This document shows, piece after piece, positions 1 to 9,043 of a stretch of 64,000 nt of DNA. The stretch is from assembly GCA_965658745.1 (NCBI GenBank), contig CBFHTK010000005.1, positions 124,001 to 188,000 of the forward strand, written 5' to 3'. The notes below the pieces were generated by a model that saw only the letters and a list, made by a program, of their open reading frames with translations, was not told the origin of the DNA and searched no databases. The stretch is from JAHDFB01 sp965658745. Its GTDB lineage: Bacteria > Bacteroidota > Bacteroidia > Chitinophagales > Saprospiraceae. The first letter of the stretch is position 1. Every line of letters starts with the position of its first letter. The translations under genes and the position numbers were made by a program.

Positions 1-846
1 TATTTCCCTTCACGAAAACTTATGATTATTCCTGATCGCCAAAAAGCAATTGATGTAGGAATGATCAAGCCTACTGATCCTGATCCGGAGCCGATCATAT
101 TCACATATCCTAAGTCGAGACAGTATCTTCTGAAAGATGATGTAGCTATTTTGGACGTCATTGGATCCAATATCTATGATAGACCGATCTACTTTGCCAT
201 CACATGTGAAAATTCAAAACTACAGGGCATAAATGACTACATGTCTCTAGAAGGCTTAGCTCTGAGAGTTGTACCATACAAAAGTCGAGGTGTTAAAGAA
301 GGCGGAGTTGCATATTCTGGTTCCGTTAATTCAGAAGAAGTGTACGATAACGTCATGAATGACTGGAAATGGGGAAATTTTGACAAAAAAGATCTGTTTG
401 TTGATGATAGTTACAGTGCCGCTATTCTTGCTATGCGTTCTGCTATAAAAAGAGCAGCAGCTGATCTTTATCAAAAAGGACAAGAAGATAAGGCTGCAGC
501 TATCGCCAATAAGTACTTTGAAGCGTTTCCAGCTATAAACTTTCACTACACGTACGACGTAATTCCATTAATAGACATTCTCGTTCGCACAAATGATATA
601 GAAGCTGCGAAGAAGCATCTAACAATCTTAGGAAAAGAAGCTCAGCAGAACTTGCTATTCTTCGAAACCATCGATCCAGAAATAATTGATGCAAGTTTCA
701 CTTTCAGAAGTGATACACAGCGGTATCTATATGCTGCAAATGATGTAGTTAGATTAGCTAGACAAATTGGAGATCCAAACTTTACAGCGGAAATGGAAAA
801 CTTGCTTAGAGATTATCTAAACACAAGACCAACTACGCCAAATTAA
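1..846 (+). CDS. DUF2723-family membrane protein, C-terminal part (partial)
   Basis: The frame is open from base 1, so the gene begins upstream of the window; the ATG at 22 is internal. The visible 281 residues are soluble. They contain a segment DRPIYFA followed by GLALRVVPYK, which I recognise from the periplasmic C-terminal region of Bacteroidota DUF2723 proteins. These are large (about 1000 aa) polytopic proteins related to protein O-mannosyltransferases of the GT-C fold. The catalytic membrane part is not in the window, so a transferase role is inferred from the family. The tail is helical and repeat-like, perhaps TPR. The next gene starts 33 bp downstream on the same strand. Confidence 0.75.
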   Translation, partial: YFPSRKLMIIPDRQKAIDVGMIKPTDPDPEPIIFTYPKSRQYLLKDDVAILDVIGSNIYDRPIYFAITCENSKLQGINDYMSLEGLALRVVPYKSRGVKEGGVAYSGSVNSEEVYDNVMNDWKWGNFDKKDLFVDDSYSAAILAMRSAIKRAAADLYQKGQEDKAAAIANKYFEAFPAINFHYTYDVIPLIDILVRTNDIEAAKKHLTILGKEAQQNLLFFETIDPEIIDASFTFRSDTQRYLYAANDVVRLARQIGDPNFTAEMENLLRDYLNTRPTTPN

Positions 847-879
847 TAGCTCAGGTCATCAAAAATATAATATAGCGTT

Positions 880-1311
880 ATGAAAGAAGTATTTATTGGA
901 GGCGACCACGCGGGATTTGAGCTAAAAGCGAAAGTCATTACTAGGTTGAGCTCCATGGGTTACAAGGTCCGCGATTTTGGTACAGAGTCATTGAACTCCG
1001 TAGATTATCCTGATTACATTCACCCTTTAGCAAATGCTATGGAACAGGATTCGAACTCCATCGGTATTATCATATGCGGTTCCGGTAATGGTGTCGCAAT
1101 GACAGCAAATAAACACACACATATACGTGCAGCTTTGTGTTGGCAAAATGAAATTGCAGAACTTGCTCGTTTACATAATGATGCAAACATAATATCAATT
1201 CCAGCGCGATTCGTTTCTGAAGAATTAGCATTCAGGATGATTGACACTTTCCTAAACACCGAGTTTGAAGGTGGACGTCACCAACGTCGTGTTAATAAAA
1301 TAAGTTGCTAG
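880..1311 (+). CDS. rpiB: Ribose-5-phosphate isomerase B
   Basis: The 143-residue protein matches the usual RpiB length (about 145-150). It has the N-terminal GGDHAG phosphate-binding segment with D9-H10, YPDY near 43-46, the CGSGNGVAMTANK loop with active-site C66, H99 in LHNDANI, and a C-terminal GGRHQRR. RpiB interconverts ribose-5-phosphate and ribulose-5-phosphate in the non-oxidative pentose phosphate pathway in the cytoplasm. It starts with ATG 33 bp after the DUF2723 gene, and the M28 peptidase follows by 33 bp, so these genes may be co-transcribed. Some RpiB homologues act on allose or galactose phosphates; C66 and H99 support the ribose enzyme. Confidence 0.93.
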   Translation: MKEVFIGGDHAGFELKAKVITRLSSMGYKVRDFGTESLNSVDYPDYIHPLANAMEQDSNSIGIIICGSGNGVAMTANKHTHIRAALCWQNEIAELARLHNDANIISIPARFVSEELAFRMIDTFLNTEFEGGRHQRRVNKISC

Positions 1312-1344
1312 TTAGCATTCGTACTTTACTCTACAAATAACAAA

Positions 1345-2970
1345 ATGAAAAAAACTATAATTCTAGGTTTTATTCTTGGCTTTATCATGCAAAGTCAGGC
1401 ACAGTATATCTCTTCAGTAACGTATCCTGATTCGACTGTATCTGTTAATATGGATGATAATAATCCAGCAGTGATGCTAGCAAAAGATATCACAGCAGAT
1501 GACCTACGTAAGCACCTAACAATTCTTGCGTCGGACGAATTTGAAGGAAGAGAAACTGGGGAAGAAGGTAACAACAAAGCTGCTGCCTATATTTCAGATC
1601 ATTTCAAAAACATTGGTATTAAACCGGTAGATGGTCTCAAAGATGGATACTATCAACCTGTGGCATTTACCTTTGAATCATGGAAGACAGCTGAAATGAA
1701 CCTCAATGGACAACGATATCGTCACCTCTGGGATTTCTTAGCTTTCCAGAATCAAAACAAAGATATTGGGACTGTCAATATGGATGAGATTATCTTCATG
1801 GGCTACGGCATTGATGATGAGAAATACTCAGACTATAAACGTAAGCGAGTTAAGGGTAAGAACATCTTGATTTATGCTGGCGAACCGATGGATTCTGATG
1901 GGAATTCACGAATTACAGGATCTTCAACAAGATCTGCATGGAGTGAGGATCCTCTCAAAAAGCTTGAGGCTGCAATGGAAAACGGAGTAAATGCTGTTTT
2001 TATCATAAGTGATGATATTAAGAAAATGCTTTCTGAAAATAGAAGACAACTTCTAGGATCAAAAGTAAGTCTTGGTGACATATCAGAACGGCCAGATTAT
2101 CCAACAAGTGTATATATTTCTACCACTATTGCCAAAGAGATAATGGGTCGTAAAGTAAAGAAAGTCATCAGATCAAGAGATCGCATTACAAAAAGAGGTA
2201 AACTTAGAAAGGTCAAACTTAAAACGGAAATGGCTCTCACTCTCGACAAAAATGTTGTGTCGATTGAAGGTCAGAATGTGCTTGGTTATATTGAAGGAAC
2301 TGATAAAAAAGATGAGCTAGTCATTATGTCCGCACACTACGACCACCTAGGTAAAAGAGGAGAGTCCATTTACAATGGCGCGGATGACAATGGTAGTGGA
2401 ACGACTACGGTAATTGAAATTGCTCAAGCATTTGCTGATGGTGTAAAACAAGGAATTAGACCAAGACGTTCAATGCTTTTCTTACTAGTTACTGGAGAAG
2501 AAAAAGGACTGTTGGGATCACAGTTTTATGCTGAAAGACCAATTTTCCCTTTAGAAAAGACAATGGTTGATATTAATGTAGATATGGTAGGTCGCGTAGA
2601 TGCAAAATATGAGTCGAATCCAAACTATATATACGTAATCGGAAGCGACAGACTATCTACTGATTTGCATAAAATTAATGAATCGGTTAATCAAGAGTTT
2701 ACTCAAATGACAATGGACTACACGTACAATTCAGAGACTGATCCAAATAGATATTATTACAGGAGTGACCATTACAACTTTGCCAAAAATGGAATCCCTG
2801 CTATTTTCTTTTTCAATGGTACTCACGCAGATTATCATCAAGCATCTGATACGGTTGAGAAAATCAATTTTGACAAAATGGCTTTTGTTGCTAAACACAT
2901 ATTTCATTTAGCATACGAATTAGCCAACAGAGATGAAATGATTGAAGTAGATGGTGTCGTTAAAGACTAA
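1345..2970 (+). CDS. Secreted M28-family zinc peptidase
   Basis: 541 residues with a signal peptide ending near SQAQ (residue 20). The C-terminal half carries the M28 di-zinc aminopeptidase set: H331 and D333 in SAHYDHLG, D347-D348 in GADDNGSG, catalytic E385-E386 in GEEKGLLGS, D413 in DMVGR and a final H498 in THADYH. Between the signal and the catalytic domain is a PA-like insert (about 80-310). The enzyme should remove N-terminal residues from peptides in the periplasm or outside the cell. The bridging aspartate and all metal ligands seem present, so it is probably active. Substrate specificity cannot be read from the sequence. The next gene starts 3 bp after the stop, which indicates coupling. 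Confidence 0.9.
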   Translation: MKKTIILGFILGFIMQSQAQYISSVTYPDSTVSVNMDDNNPAVMLAKDITADDLRKHLTILASDEFEGRETGEEGNNKAAAYISDHFKNIGIKPVDGLKDGYYQPVAFTFESWKTAEMNLNGQRYRHLWDFLAFQNQNKDIGTVNMDEIIFMGYGIDDEKYSDYKRKRVKGKNILIYAGEPMDSDGNSRITGSSTRSAWSEDPLKKLEAAMENGVNAVFIISDDIKKMLSENRRQLLGSKVSLGDISERPDYPTSVYISTTIAKEIMGRKVKKVIRSRDRITKRGKLRKVKLKTEMALTLDKNVVSIEGQNVLGYIEGTDKKDELVIMSAHYDHLGKRGESIYNGADDNGSGTTTVIEIAQAFADGVKQGIRPRRSMLFLLVTGEEKGLLGSQFYAERPIFPLEKTMVDINVDMVGRVDAKYESNPNYIYVIGSDRLSTDLHKINESVNQEFTQMTMDYTYNSETDPNRYYYRSDHYNFAKNGIPAIFFFNGTHADYHQASDTVEKINFDKMAFVAKHIFHLAYELANRDEMIEVDGVVKD

Positions 2971-2973
2971 ACT

Positions 2974-4389
2974 ATGACACGCAATAGCTACGTGTCTTGG
3001 ATTGAAAAGTATTATGTCTTTGTAGGCATAATACTTTTTTTTGTGTCCTACCTAGCATTTTATCCTGAGCTATGGATGATTACTGATGCCTACAGCTACA
3101 GTTCTCAAGCATTAGCCTTTGCAGAAGGTAATCCCTATCTAACGCAGTATAATTTCCTTTCCCAAAGTCATCAACGAATTCTGCACCCGCCCTATAATTT
3201 GGGAACATCCGCTTACTATGCCTTTTGGATAAAACTCTTCACCGCAAAAGGTATTTTCTTGGGAAGCATTTTCGCAGCAATCTTCAGTTCAATCCTATTG
3301 CACGCTACTCTCAAACGACTGAAATACAATCAATTAGGAACAATTATACTTTTCATATCTCCTGTTTTATTCTTTAGCCGTAGCATAATGAGTGGCATGC
3401 CATCTCTATTACTAATGAGTGCAGTTATTTACCTTTTGGGCTTACGCCCAAAATCAATTAATGCCTTTTTACTAAGTTTTCTATGCTTCCTTTCTGTTTG
3501 GTTTCGTGAGACTAATATTATTCTAGCGGGAGCGATTCTATTCTACTATATTTGGAAGAATCTAGGCTTATGGAAAGCTATGCTATCGGGCGCACTAATT
3601 GCATTGTCAATTAAATTGTTATCTACATTTTGGGTGTATGGACATTTTTGGTTCCAAAGCCATTCCGAAGGATTTTCTTTTGCTAATCTTTCTGTTCATA
3701 TGTCTCTTTATCTCATCATCAGTCTTATACTGATTCCAGGTGGATACCTGTTCTTACTGCTTTATAGAGGGAAAGCATGTAAGAGCATTACGGTTTCATC
3801 TTCTTTATTTATAGCTGTCTATATCTTCTACAATTACTCAGCCATTGATTTTAGTGGTTGGCTAAAAGGTTCACTTCTGACTAGTAGATTCGTATTACCA
3901 TTAATCCCTTTTGTGGTATTGGCCTTGGGCGAGGTGATAGACAGAAAACCTTTTCTACACAGCCTGATTTTCTTCATTTTGGTTCCATTTTCCTTAGTGC
4001 TTATTCCGATCTCACAAAAAGTATTTTATGACTTATATGCTCCACATGAAAATGCAGCAAAATATATAGCTAACAAATATGCAGATCAACAAGTACTTTA
4101 CGATCAATCCGGCTTTACCAACATAATTCGGTATATAAACCCGCTTTCAGCATCATGGACAAAAATCGCTGATATAAAAGAGATTGGTGACAACATAAAT
4201 AGAGAAAGAATACTAAATGATTCTGAATCAGTTTACGTTATTATAAGCGAAAGCAATACTAGTCAAGAAAAATTTGAACGCGCTTCGAGTGTCCAACAAT
4301 ATCTAGACTTGCTACCCTTCACAGCTTTTGACTCCGTGCGGATAGATGAAACAAATCAATTGAAGATCTATAAATTACAGTCGGACTAA
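2974..4389 (+). CDS. Polytopic membrane protein, GT-C-like
   Basis: 471 residues with about ten hydrophobic segments. It starts 3 bp after the M28 gene. An acidic DAYSYSSQA motif follows the first membrane span (about residues 35-43), in the place where GT-C glycosyltransferases carry their catalytic Asp. HPPYNLG follows near 67. A soluble tail of about 120 residues sits at the C-terminus. This layout recalls ArnT/PMT-type lipid-linked sugar transferases, but I do not recognise the exact family, and the transferase role is an inference. It could also be an uncharacterised transporter-like protein. No partner gene for a donor lipid is nearby. Confidence 0.6.
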   Translation: MTRNSYVSWIEKYYVFVGIILFFVSYLAFYPELWMITDAYSYSSQALAFAEGNPYLTQYNFLSQSHQRILHPPYNLGTSAYYAFWIKLFTAKGIFLGSIFAAIFSSILLHATLKRLKYNQLGTIILFISPVLFFSRSIMSGMPSLLLMSAVIYLLGLRPKSINAFLLSFLCFLSVWFRETNIILAGAILFYYIWKNLGLWKAMLSGALIALSIKLLSTFWVYGHFWFQSHSEGFSFANLSVHMSLYLIISLILIPGGYLFLLLYRGKACKSITVSSSLFIAVYIFYNYSAIDFSGWLKGSLLTSRFVLPLIPFVVLALGEVIDRKPFLHSLIFFILVPFSLVLIPISQKVFYDLYAPHENAAKYIANKYADQQVLYDQSGFTNIIRYINPLSASWTKIADIKEIGDNINRERILNDSESVYVIISESNTSQEKFERASSVQQYLDLLPFTAFDSVRIDETNQLKIYKLQSD

Positions 4390-4725
4390 AAGCTCGACAC
4401 TACAAATCAACCTCTAGAGTTTTCCAGATTGTTGCTCTTGTTCAAATTTCAAGTCATGTAAAAGTTTTTCTCCAAAACCTTGACTAACTCAGTACTAAAG
4501 AATTGTTAACACTGTCAAAAACTCTAAGCTCGTGTTCACTTTTCTATAACTTTCGTTTGTATTTTCTTGTTAACAGTTTCAGTCGTGCACGTACAATACT
4601 GTTGTGTAGATTCGAAATCGAAGTCGTATTTCAAATAACTATCTTAGCGATCACGTTATTGTTTGTACATTTGTAACTGTACGTCAGGCTAGTAGCAAGG
4701 AAACATTGAGAGAATAATTTAGATT
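4390..4725. other. Intergenic region with leader of the DUF4175 operon
   Basis: 336 bp without a convincing ORF. It holds the 3' flank of the membrane protein gene and, near its right end, a TAnnTTTG box (4666-4673). I see no strong terminator hairpin after 4389. Confidence 0.6.
4666..4673 (+). promoter_or_regulatory. Candidate Bacteroidota -7 box for the DUF4175-ybeY operon
   Basis: TACATTTG fits TAnnTTTG, the -7 consensus of the Bacteroidota primary sigma factor. It lies 53 bp before the ATG at 4726, which gives a plausible 5' leader of about 45 nt. No clear -33 TTG is found at the right spacing, so this is moderate evidence only. Confidence 0.4.
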
Positions 4726-7700
4726 ATGAAGGGTTTAGACAATTATCAAGTGCTTATTCAGAAACTGGATCAATTTATTCGCAAATTTTACGTGAATAAG
4801 ATGATTCGAGGCAGCCTATACCTTATAGGCCTTGCGATGCTTCTGTTTTTAATCTTTAGTATAGCAGAACATAACTTCTACTTTAGCAAATCTGTAAGAA
4901 AAGTTCTATTCTACTCTTTCATTGGCATAAGTGTTGCTTCACTTTTCTATTGGGTTCTAAATCCGCTCTTCAAGTACTTTAAGTTAGGACAAACTATCTC
5001 GCACGATCAAGCTGCCGGTATAATCGGGACGCACTTTGGAGATGTGCAAGATCAACTAACTAACGTGCTGCAATTGAAACGGCAGGCTGAATCAGCAGAT
5101 AACACCGAATTACTTTTTGCTGGAATAAATCAGAAGTCAGAAAACATCAAGCTCGTTCCATTCAAAAATGCCATTGATCTGACGAAGAACAAGAAATACC
5201 TACGTTACGCTCTACCGCCTCTGTTACTATTCATTGCAATACTCTCTGGAGCTCCTAGCATAATAAAAGACTCTACTTTTCGAATTATCAATAATGACAA
5301 GGACTTTGAAAAGGCAGCACCCTTTAAATTCTTACTAGATCGGAATGAGTTTCAAGTAATACAGTACGATGATTTCGCCCTTCAAGTCCAAGTTGATGGT
5401 GCCGCTCTACCAGAAGATGTTTTCATTGATGTTGACAATTATCAATATCGAATGAAGAAGGTAAAGCAAGATCAGTTTGAATATACCTTTAAAAATGTTC
5501 AAAAAGATACGCCATTCAGAATCTTTGCAGGAAAAGTAAAATCAGCAAACTTCGACTTAAACGTATTGGAAAAACCAAATCTCATTGATTTTTCACTCTC
5601 TTTAGATTACCCTTCATATACTGGATCTAAAGATGAAGCGATCCAAAACATAGGCGATGTTTCTATCCCTGCAGGCACACTAGTTACGTGGGATTTTGAA
5701 AGTGAAAACACCAACAAGATTAACATGTCTTTTGGCGGAAGCCAGGAAACGATCAAACAAAAGGGACCACAAGAGTTTAACTTTAGCAAGCGCATTAAAC
5801 AGGATCAGCAATACAAAGTATTTCTTTACAATGAGCAGATTCCTACTCCAGATTCGTTTATTTACGCATTGAATGTAATCCCGGATCAATATCCAACAAT
5901 ACAAGTTCAAAAATTCGAAGATAGTCTAGACAATCAAGTAAGCTACTTTGTAGGTAGGGCAGCTGATGATTATGGTATCAGTTCTATCACATTCAACTAC
6001 ACCATCAGCAACGATAAAACCGGCACAAAAGAGCCTCAAAGTGAAAAAATTAGCAGTCGAGCTGATTCCAATCAAGATTACGAGTACATTTTTGATGTTG
6101 CAGATCTGAATCTTGCACCAGGTGATCAAGTCAGCTATTACTTTGAAGTTACCGACAATGATCAGGTGAATGGTGCCAAGTCGAGTAAGACTGGTACAAT
6201 GCTTTTTAGAAAACCTACAATCGAGGAACTGAAAAATGAAGAAGAGCAAAACAGTGAAGAAATCAAGAAAAAACTTGAGGAAGCTGTCAAGGAAACCAAG
6301 AAAATAAAAGAGGATTTCAAGAAATTACGAGAAAAGTTGATCCAGAAGAAAGAGATTGACTGGCAAACAAAAAAAGAGCTAGAGAAGCTTCTTGAACGTC
6401 AAAAGGAACTGCAAGAAAAAATGCAGCAAGCAAAAGAGAACTTCGATAAAAATAAGCAGAACAAGGAGATGATGAAAAAATCAGATGCTCTCCAAGAAAA
6501 AGAAGAAAAACTAGAAAAGCTTTTTGAAGAACTTGTTGATGATGAGATGAAAGAGTTGATGGAGAAGATCAAAGACTTAATGCAAGAACTGGAGAAAGAT
6601 GACGCCATGGAAATGATGGAGGAAATGGAATTCAGTGATGAGGAATTAGAAAACGAGCTAGAACGTTTAGAAGAACTGTACAAGCAACTTGAAGTTGAAA
6701 AAGAAGTAGAAGAAATGATCGAAGAGCTCAACAAGCTTGCTGAAGAACAAAAAGAACTGGCGAAGGAAACAGAAAAAGCAGAAACGCCTCAAGAAGAGCT
6801 ACAAGAGAAACAAGAAGAAATTGAAGAGAAGTTTGAAGAGTTGAAGGAGGAAATGGAAAAACTTGAAGAGAAGAACGAAGAATTGGAGCTTCCCAAAGAA
6901 CTAGGTGAAGATAAGGAAGAGGCAATGGAAGAGATTTCTGAAGATATGGATGAAGCTCAAGAGCAAATGGAAAGCCAAGAAAATAAGGGAGCTAGTGAAT
7001 CTCAGCAAAAAGCAGGAGAAAAAATGGAGCAAATGGCCGGCCAGATGATGGAGGCTGCTGCTAGTGGTGAAATGGAGCAAGCGCAAGAGGACATGAAGGC
7101 TATACGTCAGTTACTCGAGAATATAATTACACTTTCTTTTGATCAGGAGGACCTAGTGAATGATATTAGCCGTACTAGTGAGCAGACTCCTCGGTATGTT
7201 GGGCTTGTTCAAGAACAGTTTAAACTTAAAGACGACTTCGGTCTGATTGCAGATAGCCTCCAAGCTCTAGCCAAAAGACAAGTTCAAATAGAGAGTTTTG
7301 TCATTGAAAAAGTTGGTGACATTAAGAAAGATCTTGATACTGGAATTAAACGCTTAGAAGAACGTGCAAAATCACTTGCAAACGAAAACCAGCGTAATAC
7401 AATGACTGGTCTAAACGACTTGGCACTCATGCTCAATGAGTCTATGGAGCAAATGCAAAAACAGATGTCTAGCATGATGCCTGGAGCTCAAATGTGCAAT
7501 AAACCTGGTGGACAAGGACAAAGTAAGCCAGGAGGTAAAAAGCCATCTGACAAAATATCTAAGGGTCAACAAGGTATGAAAGAGGGGCTTGAAAAAATGA
7601 TGCAGTCGCAAAAAGAAGGTAAAGGAAATAGCTCAAAAGACTTTGCAAAAGCAGCAGCTAAGCAAGCTGCTCTTCGAAAGGCCCTTGAGGAAATGAAAAA

Positions 7701-8055
7701 TGAAAAACAAGAAAACGGACAAGGAGGTCAAGAGCTACAGGAGATCATTGATCAGATGAATAAAATCGAAACTGACCTAGTAAATAAGAAGCTCGATTCT
7801 GAAATGATCACTCGTCAACAAGATATCCTTACTCGCTTACTAGAAGCAGAAAAGGCTGATCGACAGAGAGATCAAGAAGAAAAACGAAAGGCTGAAAGGA
7901 CTGCAGAAAAAGTGCGTGAATTTCCACCAGACTTGGAAGAGTACTTGAAAAAGAGAGAAACTGAAATAGATGCTTACAAAACAGTATCTCCTGCTTTGAA
8001 GCCGTATTATAAATTCTTGGTCGAACAGTACTACCTATCACTTAAAGCTGAATAA
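4726..8055 (+). CDS. DUF4175 family membrane-anchored coiled-coil protein
   Basis: 1109 residues. Two membrane spans lie near the N-terminus (about 28-45 and 57-80) and a third near 158-176. A beta-rich extracytoplasmic part follows (about 190-500). Then comes a very long Glu/Lys-rich coiled coil (about 505-780), a Met/Gln-rich stretch, and a helical C-terminus. This matches the DUF4175 family, common in Bacteroidota and of unknown function. The coiled coil is extremely acidic and low in complexity, and produces long spurious antisense ORFs. The gene heads an operon with an RsbW-like ATPase 19 bp downstream and ybeY. This order is familiar to me from the phylum. A structural or envelope-stress role is only a guess. 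Confidence 0.88.
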   Translation: MKGLDNYQVLIQKLDQFIRKFYVNKMIRGSLYLIGLAMLLFLIFSIAEHNFYFSKSVRKVLFYSFIGISVASLFYWVLNPLFKYFKLGQTISHDQAAGIIGTHFGDVQDQLTNVLQLKRQAESADNTELLFAGINQKSENIKLVPFKNAIDLTKNKKYLRYALPPLLLFIAILSGAPSIIKDSTFRIINNDKDFEKAAPFKFLLDRNEFQVIQYDDFALQVQVDGAALPEDVFIDVDNYQYRMKKVKQDQFEYTFKNVQKDTPFRIFAGKVKSANFDLNVLEKPNLIDFSLSLDYPSYTGSKDEAIQNIGDVSIPAGTLVTWDFESENTNKINMSFGGSQETIKQKGPQEFNFSKRIKQDQQYKVFLYNEQIPTPDSFIYALNVIPDQYPTIQVQKFEDSLDNQVSYFVGRAADDYGISSITFNYTISNDKTGTKEPQSEKISSRADSNQDYEYIFDVADLNLAPGDQVSYYFEVTDNDQVNGAKSSKTGTMLFRKPTIEELKNEEEQNSEEIKKKLEEAVKETKKIKEDFKKLREKLIQKKEIDWQTKKELEKLLERQKELQEKMQQAKENFDKNKQNKEMMKKSDALQEKEEKLEKLFEELVDDEMKELMEKIKDLMQELEKDDAMEMMEEMEFSDEELENELERLEELYKQLEVEKEVEEMIEELNKLAEEQKELAKETEKAETPQEELQEKQEEIEEKFEELKEEMEKLEEKNEELELPKELGEDKEEAMEEISEDMDEAQEQMESQENKGASESQQKAGEKMEQMAGQMMEAAASGEMEQAQEDMKAIRQLLENIITLSFDQEDLVNDISRTSEQTPRYVGLVQEQFKLKDDFGLIADSLQALAKRQVQIESFVIEKVGDIKKDLDTGIKRLEERAKSLANENQRNTMTGLNDLALMLNESMEQMQKQMSSMMPGAQMCNKPGGQGQSKPGGKKPSDKISKGQQGMKEGLEKMMQSQKEGKGNSSKDFAKAAAKQAALRKALEEMKNEKQENGQGGQELQEIIDQMNKIETDLVNKKLDSEMITRQQDILTRLLEAEKADRQRDQEEKRKAERTAEKVREFPPDLEEYLKKRETEIDAYKTVSPALKPYYKFLVEQYYLSLKAE

Positions 8056-8074
8056 AAGTATACGGAAAGCATAT

Positions 8075-8476
8075 ATGTATAGCAACATCTTAACTCTTGA
8101 ATCAAATCCAATACAGATTTCCAAACTGGAAGATTTGACAGCTAAGATCATCTCTAGATTCGATTTAAACCCCGATAAATATGCAGCTATTCTTATTTGT
8201 TTGACCGAAGCGGTTAGCAATGCGATTGTTCATGGTAATCAGTACGATAAGTCCAAAAAGGTCCTCATTAACGTTTCGACAAATGACGCTCTGATAAGTC
8301 TTCAAGTTTGCGATGAAGGTGCAGGCTTCGATTTTACACAGCTTCCCGATCCCACAATTCCAGAAAATATCGAAGCTCCAAGAGGAAGAGGCATATTTGT
8401 AATTAAAGCATTATGTGACGCTTGTAACTTTCAAGATCCTGGAAATAAAATCGAGATGGACTTCAAACGAATATGA
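8075..8476 (+). CDS. RsbW-like ATP-binding protein (HATPase_c_2)
   Basis: 133 residues with the GHKL ATPase boxes of anti-sigma-factor serine kinases. The N box is in EAVSNAIVHGN (about 47-57), the G1 box in DEGAGFD (about 83-89), and a glycine-rich lid in GRGIFVIKALCD (about 109-120). Known relatives (RsbW, SpoIIAB) bind a sigma factor and phosphorylate an anti-anti-sigma protein. No STAS partner or alternative sigma gene lies next to it here. Its conserved position between DUF4175 and ybeY suggests a phylum-specific role. The stop overlaps the ybeY start by 4 bp, so the two are translationally coupled. Confidence 0.85.
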   Translation: MYSNILTLESNPIQISKLEDLTAKIISRFDLNPDKYAAILICLTEAVSNAIVHGNQYDKSKKVLINVSTNDALISLQVCDEGAGFDFTQLPDPTIPENIEAPRGRGIFVIKALCDACNFQDPGNKIEMDFKRI

Positions 8477-8904
8477 TAGAAATAGAAAAAAACGATATTC
8501 AGTTCTATGCAGAAGACTTTGATTTCTCCTTAAGTCACGAGTTGCAATATAAAGATTGGTTAATCAAAATTGCTACTTCATATGAAATGGAGATTGGTAC
8601 CTTGACTTATGTGTTCACTTCTGATGATTATCTACTAGAAATGAATAAGTCTTACCTCGATCACGATTACTATACTGACATTATCAGTTTTCCGCTTAGT
8701 GAGGATCCTATTTCTGGAGATATATTCATAAGTATTGAACGAGTCAAGGAAAACGCTAAAGAACTACAAATTAGCTTCGATAAAGAATTACTCCGTGTAA
8801 TGAGCCACGGATTATTGCACTTCATAGGTTTTGACGATCACAACAAAGAAGACGTAGCCAAAATGAGAAAGGCAGAAGAACAAGCTATCGAACTTTTTAA
8901 TTAA
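8473..8904 (+). CDS. ybeY: Endoribonuclease YbeY (16S rRNA maturation)
   Basis: 143 residues, the typical length. The zinc motif is HGLLHFIGFDDH. The first two His ligands keep the HxxxH spacing, but the third ligand position (tenth after the first His) is Asp and a His follows one residue later. Bacteroidota YbeY proteins often have Asp or Lys-Asp here, so this is probably a lineage variant and not a loss. YbeY processes the 3' end of 16S rRNA and takes part in 70S quality control in the cytoplasm. The start overlaps the preceding gene by 4 bp (ATGA). Confidence 0.92.
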   Translation: MIEIEKNDIQFYAEDFDFSLSHELQYKDWLIKIATSYEMEIGTLTYVFTSDDYLLEMNKSYLDHDYYTDIISFPLSEDPISGDIFISIERVKENAKELQISFDKELLRVMSHGLLHFIGFDDHNKEDVAKMRKAEEQAIELFN

Positions 8905-9012
8905 TTCCCGATTTTATCTCTAGATCTCAATGGTTCATAAAATCTTATCTTTAGATTAATTCTAAATAGCTGAGTATTTGTTGATCGTGTTCAACTATAA
9001 CCCCTCATCTAC

Positions 9013-9020
9013 TATTTTTG
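9013..9020 (+). promoter_or_regulatory. Candidate -7 box of the sdhCAB operon
   Basis: TATTTTTG fits TAnnTTTG and sits 24 bp before the ATG of sdhC at 9044. This position also argues against the alternative upstream start at 8978, which would lie before the expected transcription start. No good -33 element is visible. Confidence 0.45.
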
Positions 9021-9043
9021 TGAGGAAACAATTCAACCAAACT

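Noticed and set aside
1048..1060. GATTCGAACTCC, like a tRNA T-loop
   Set aside because: It lies inside rpiB and no cloverleaf can be built around it.
6399..6734. 111-codon Ser-rich ORF on the minus strand
   Set aside because: Antisense of the Glu/Lys-rich coiled coil of the DUF4175 gene; a composition artefact.
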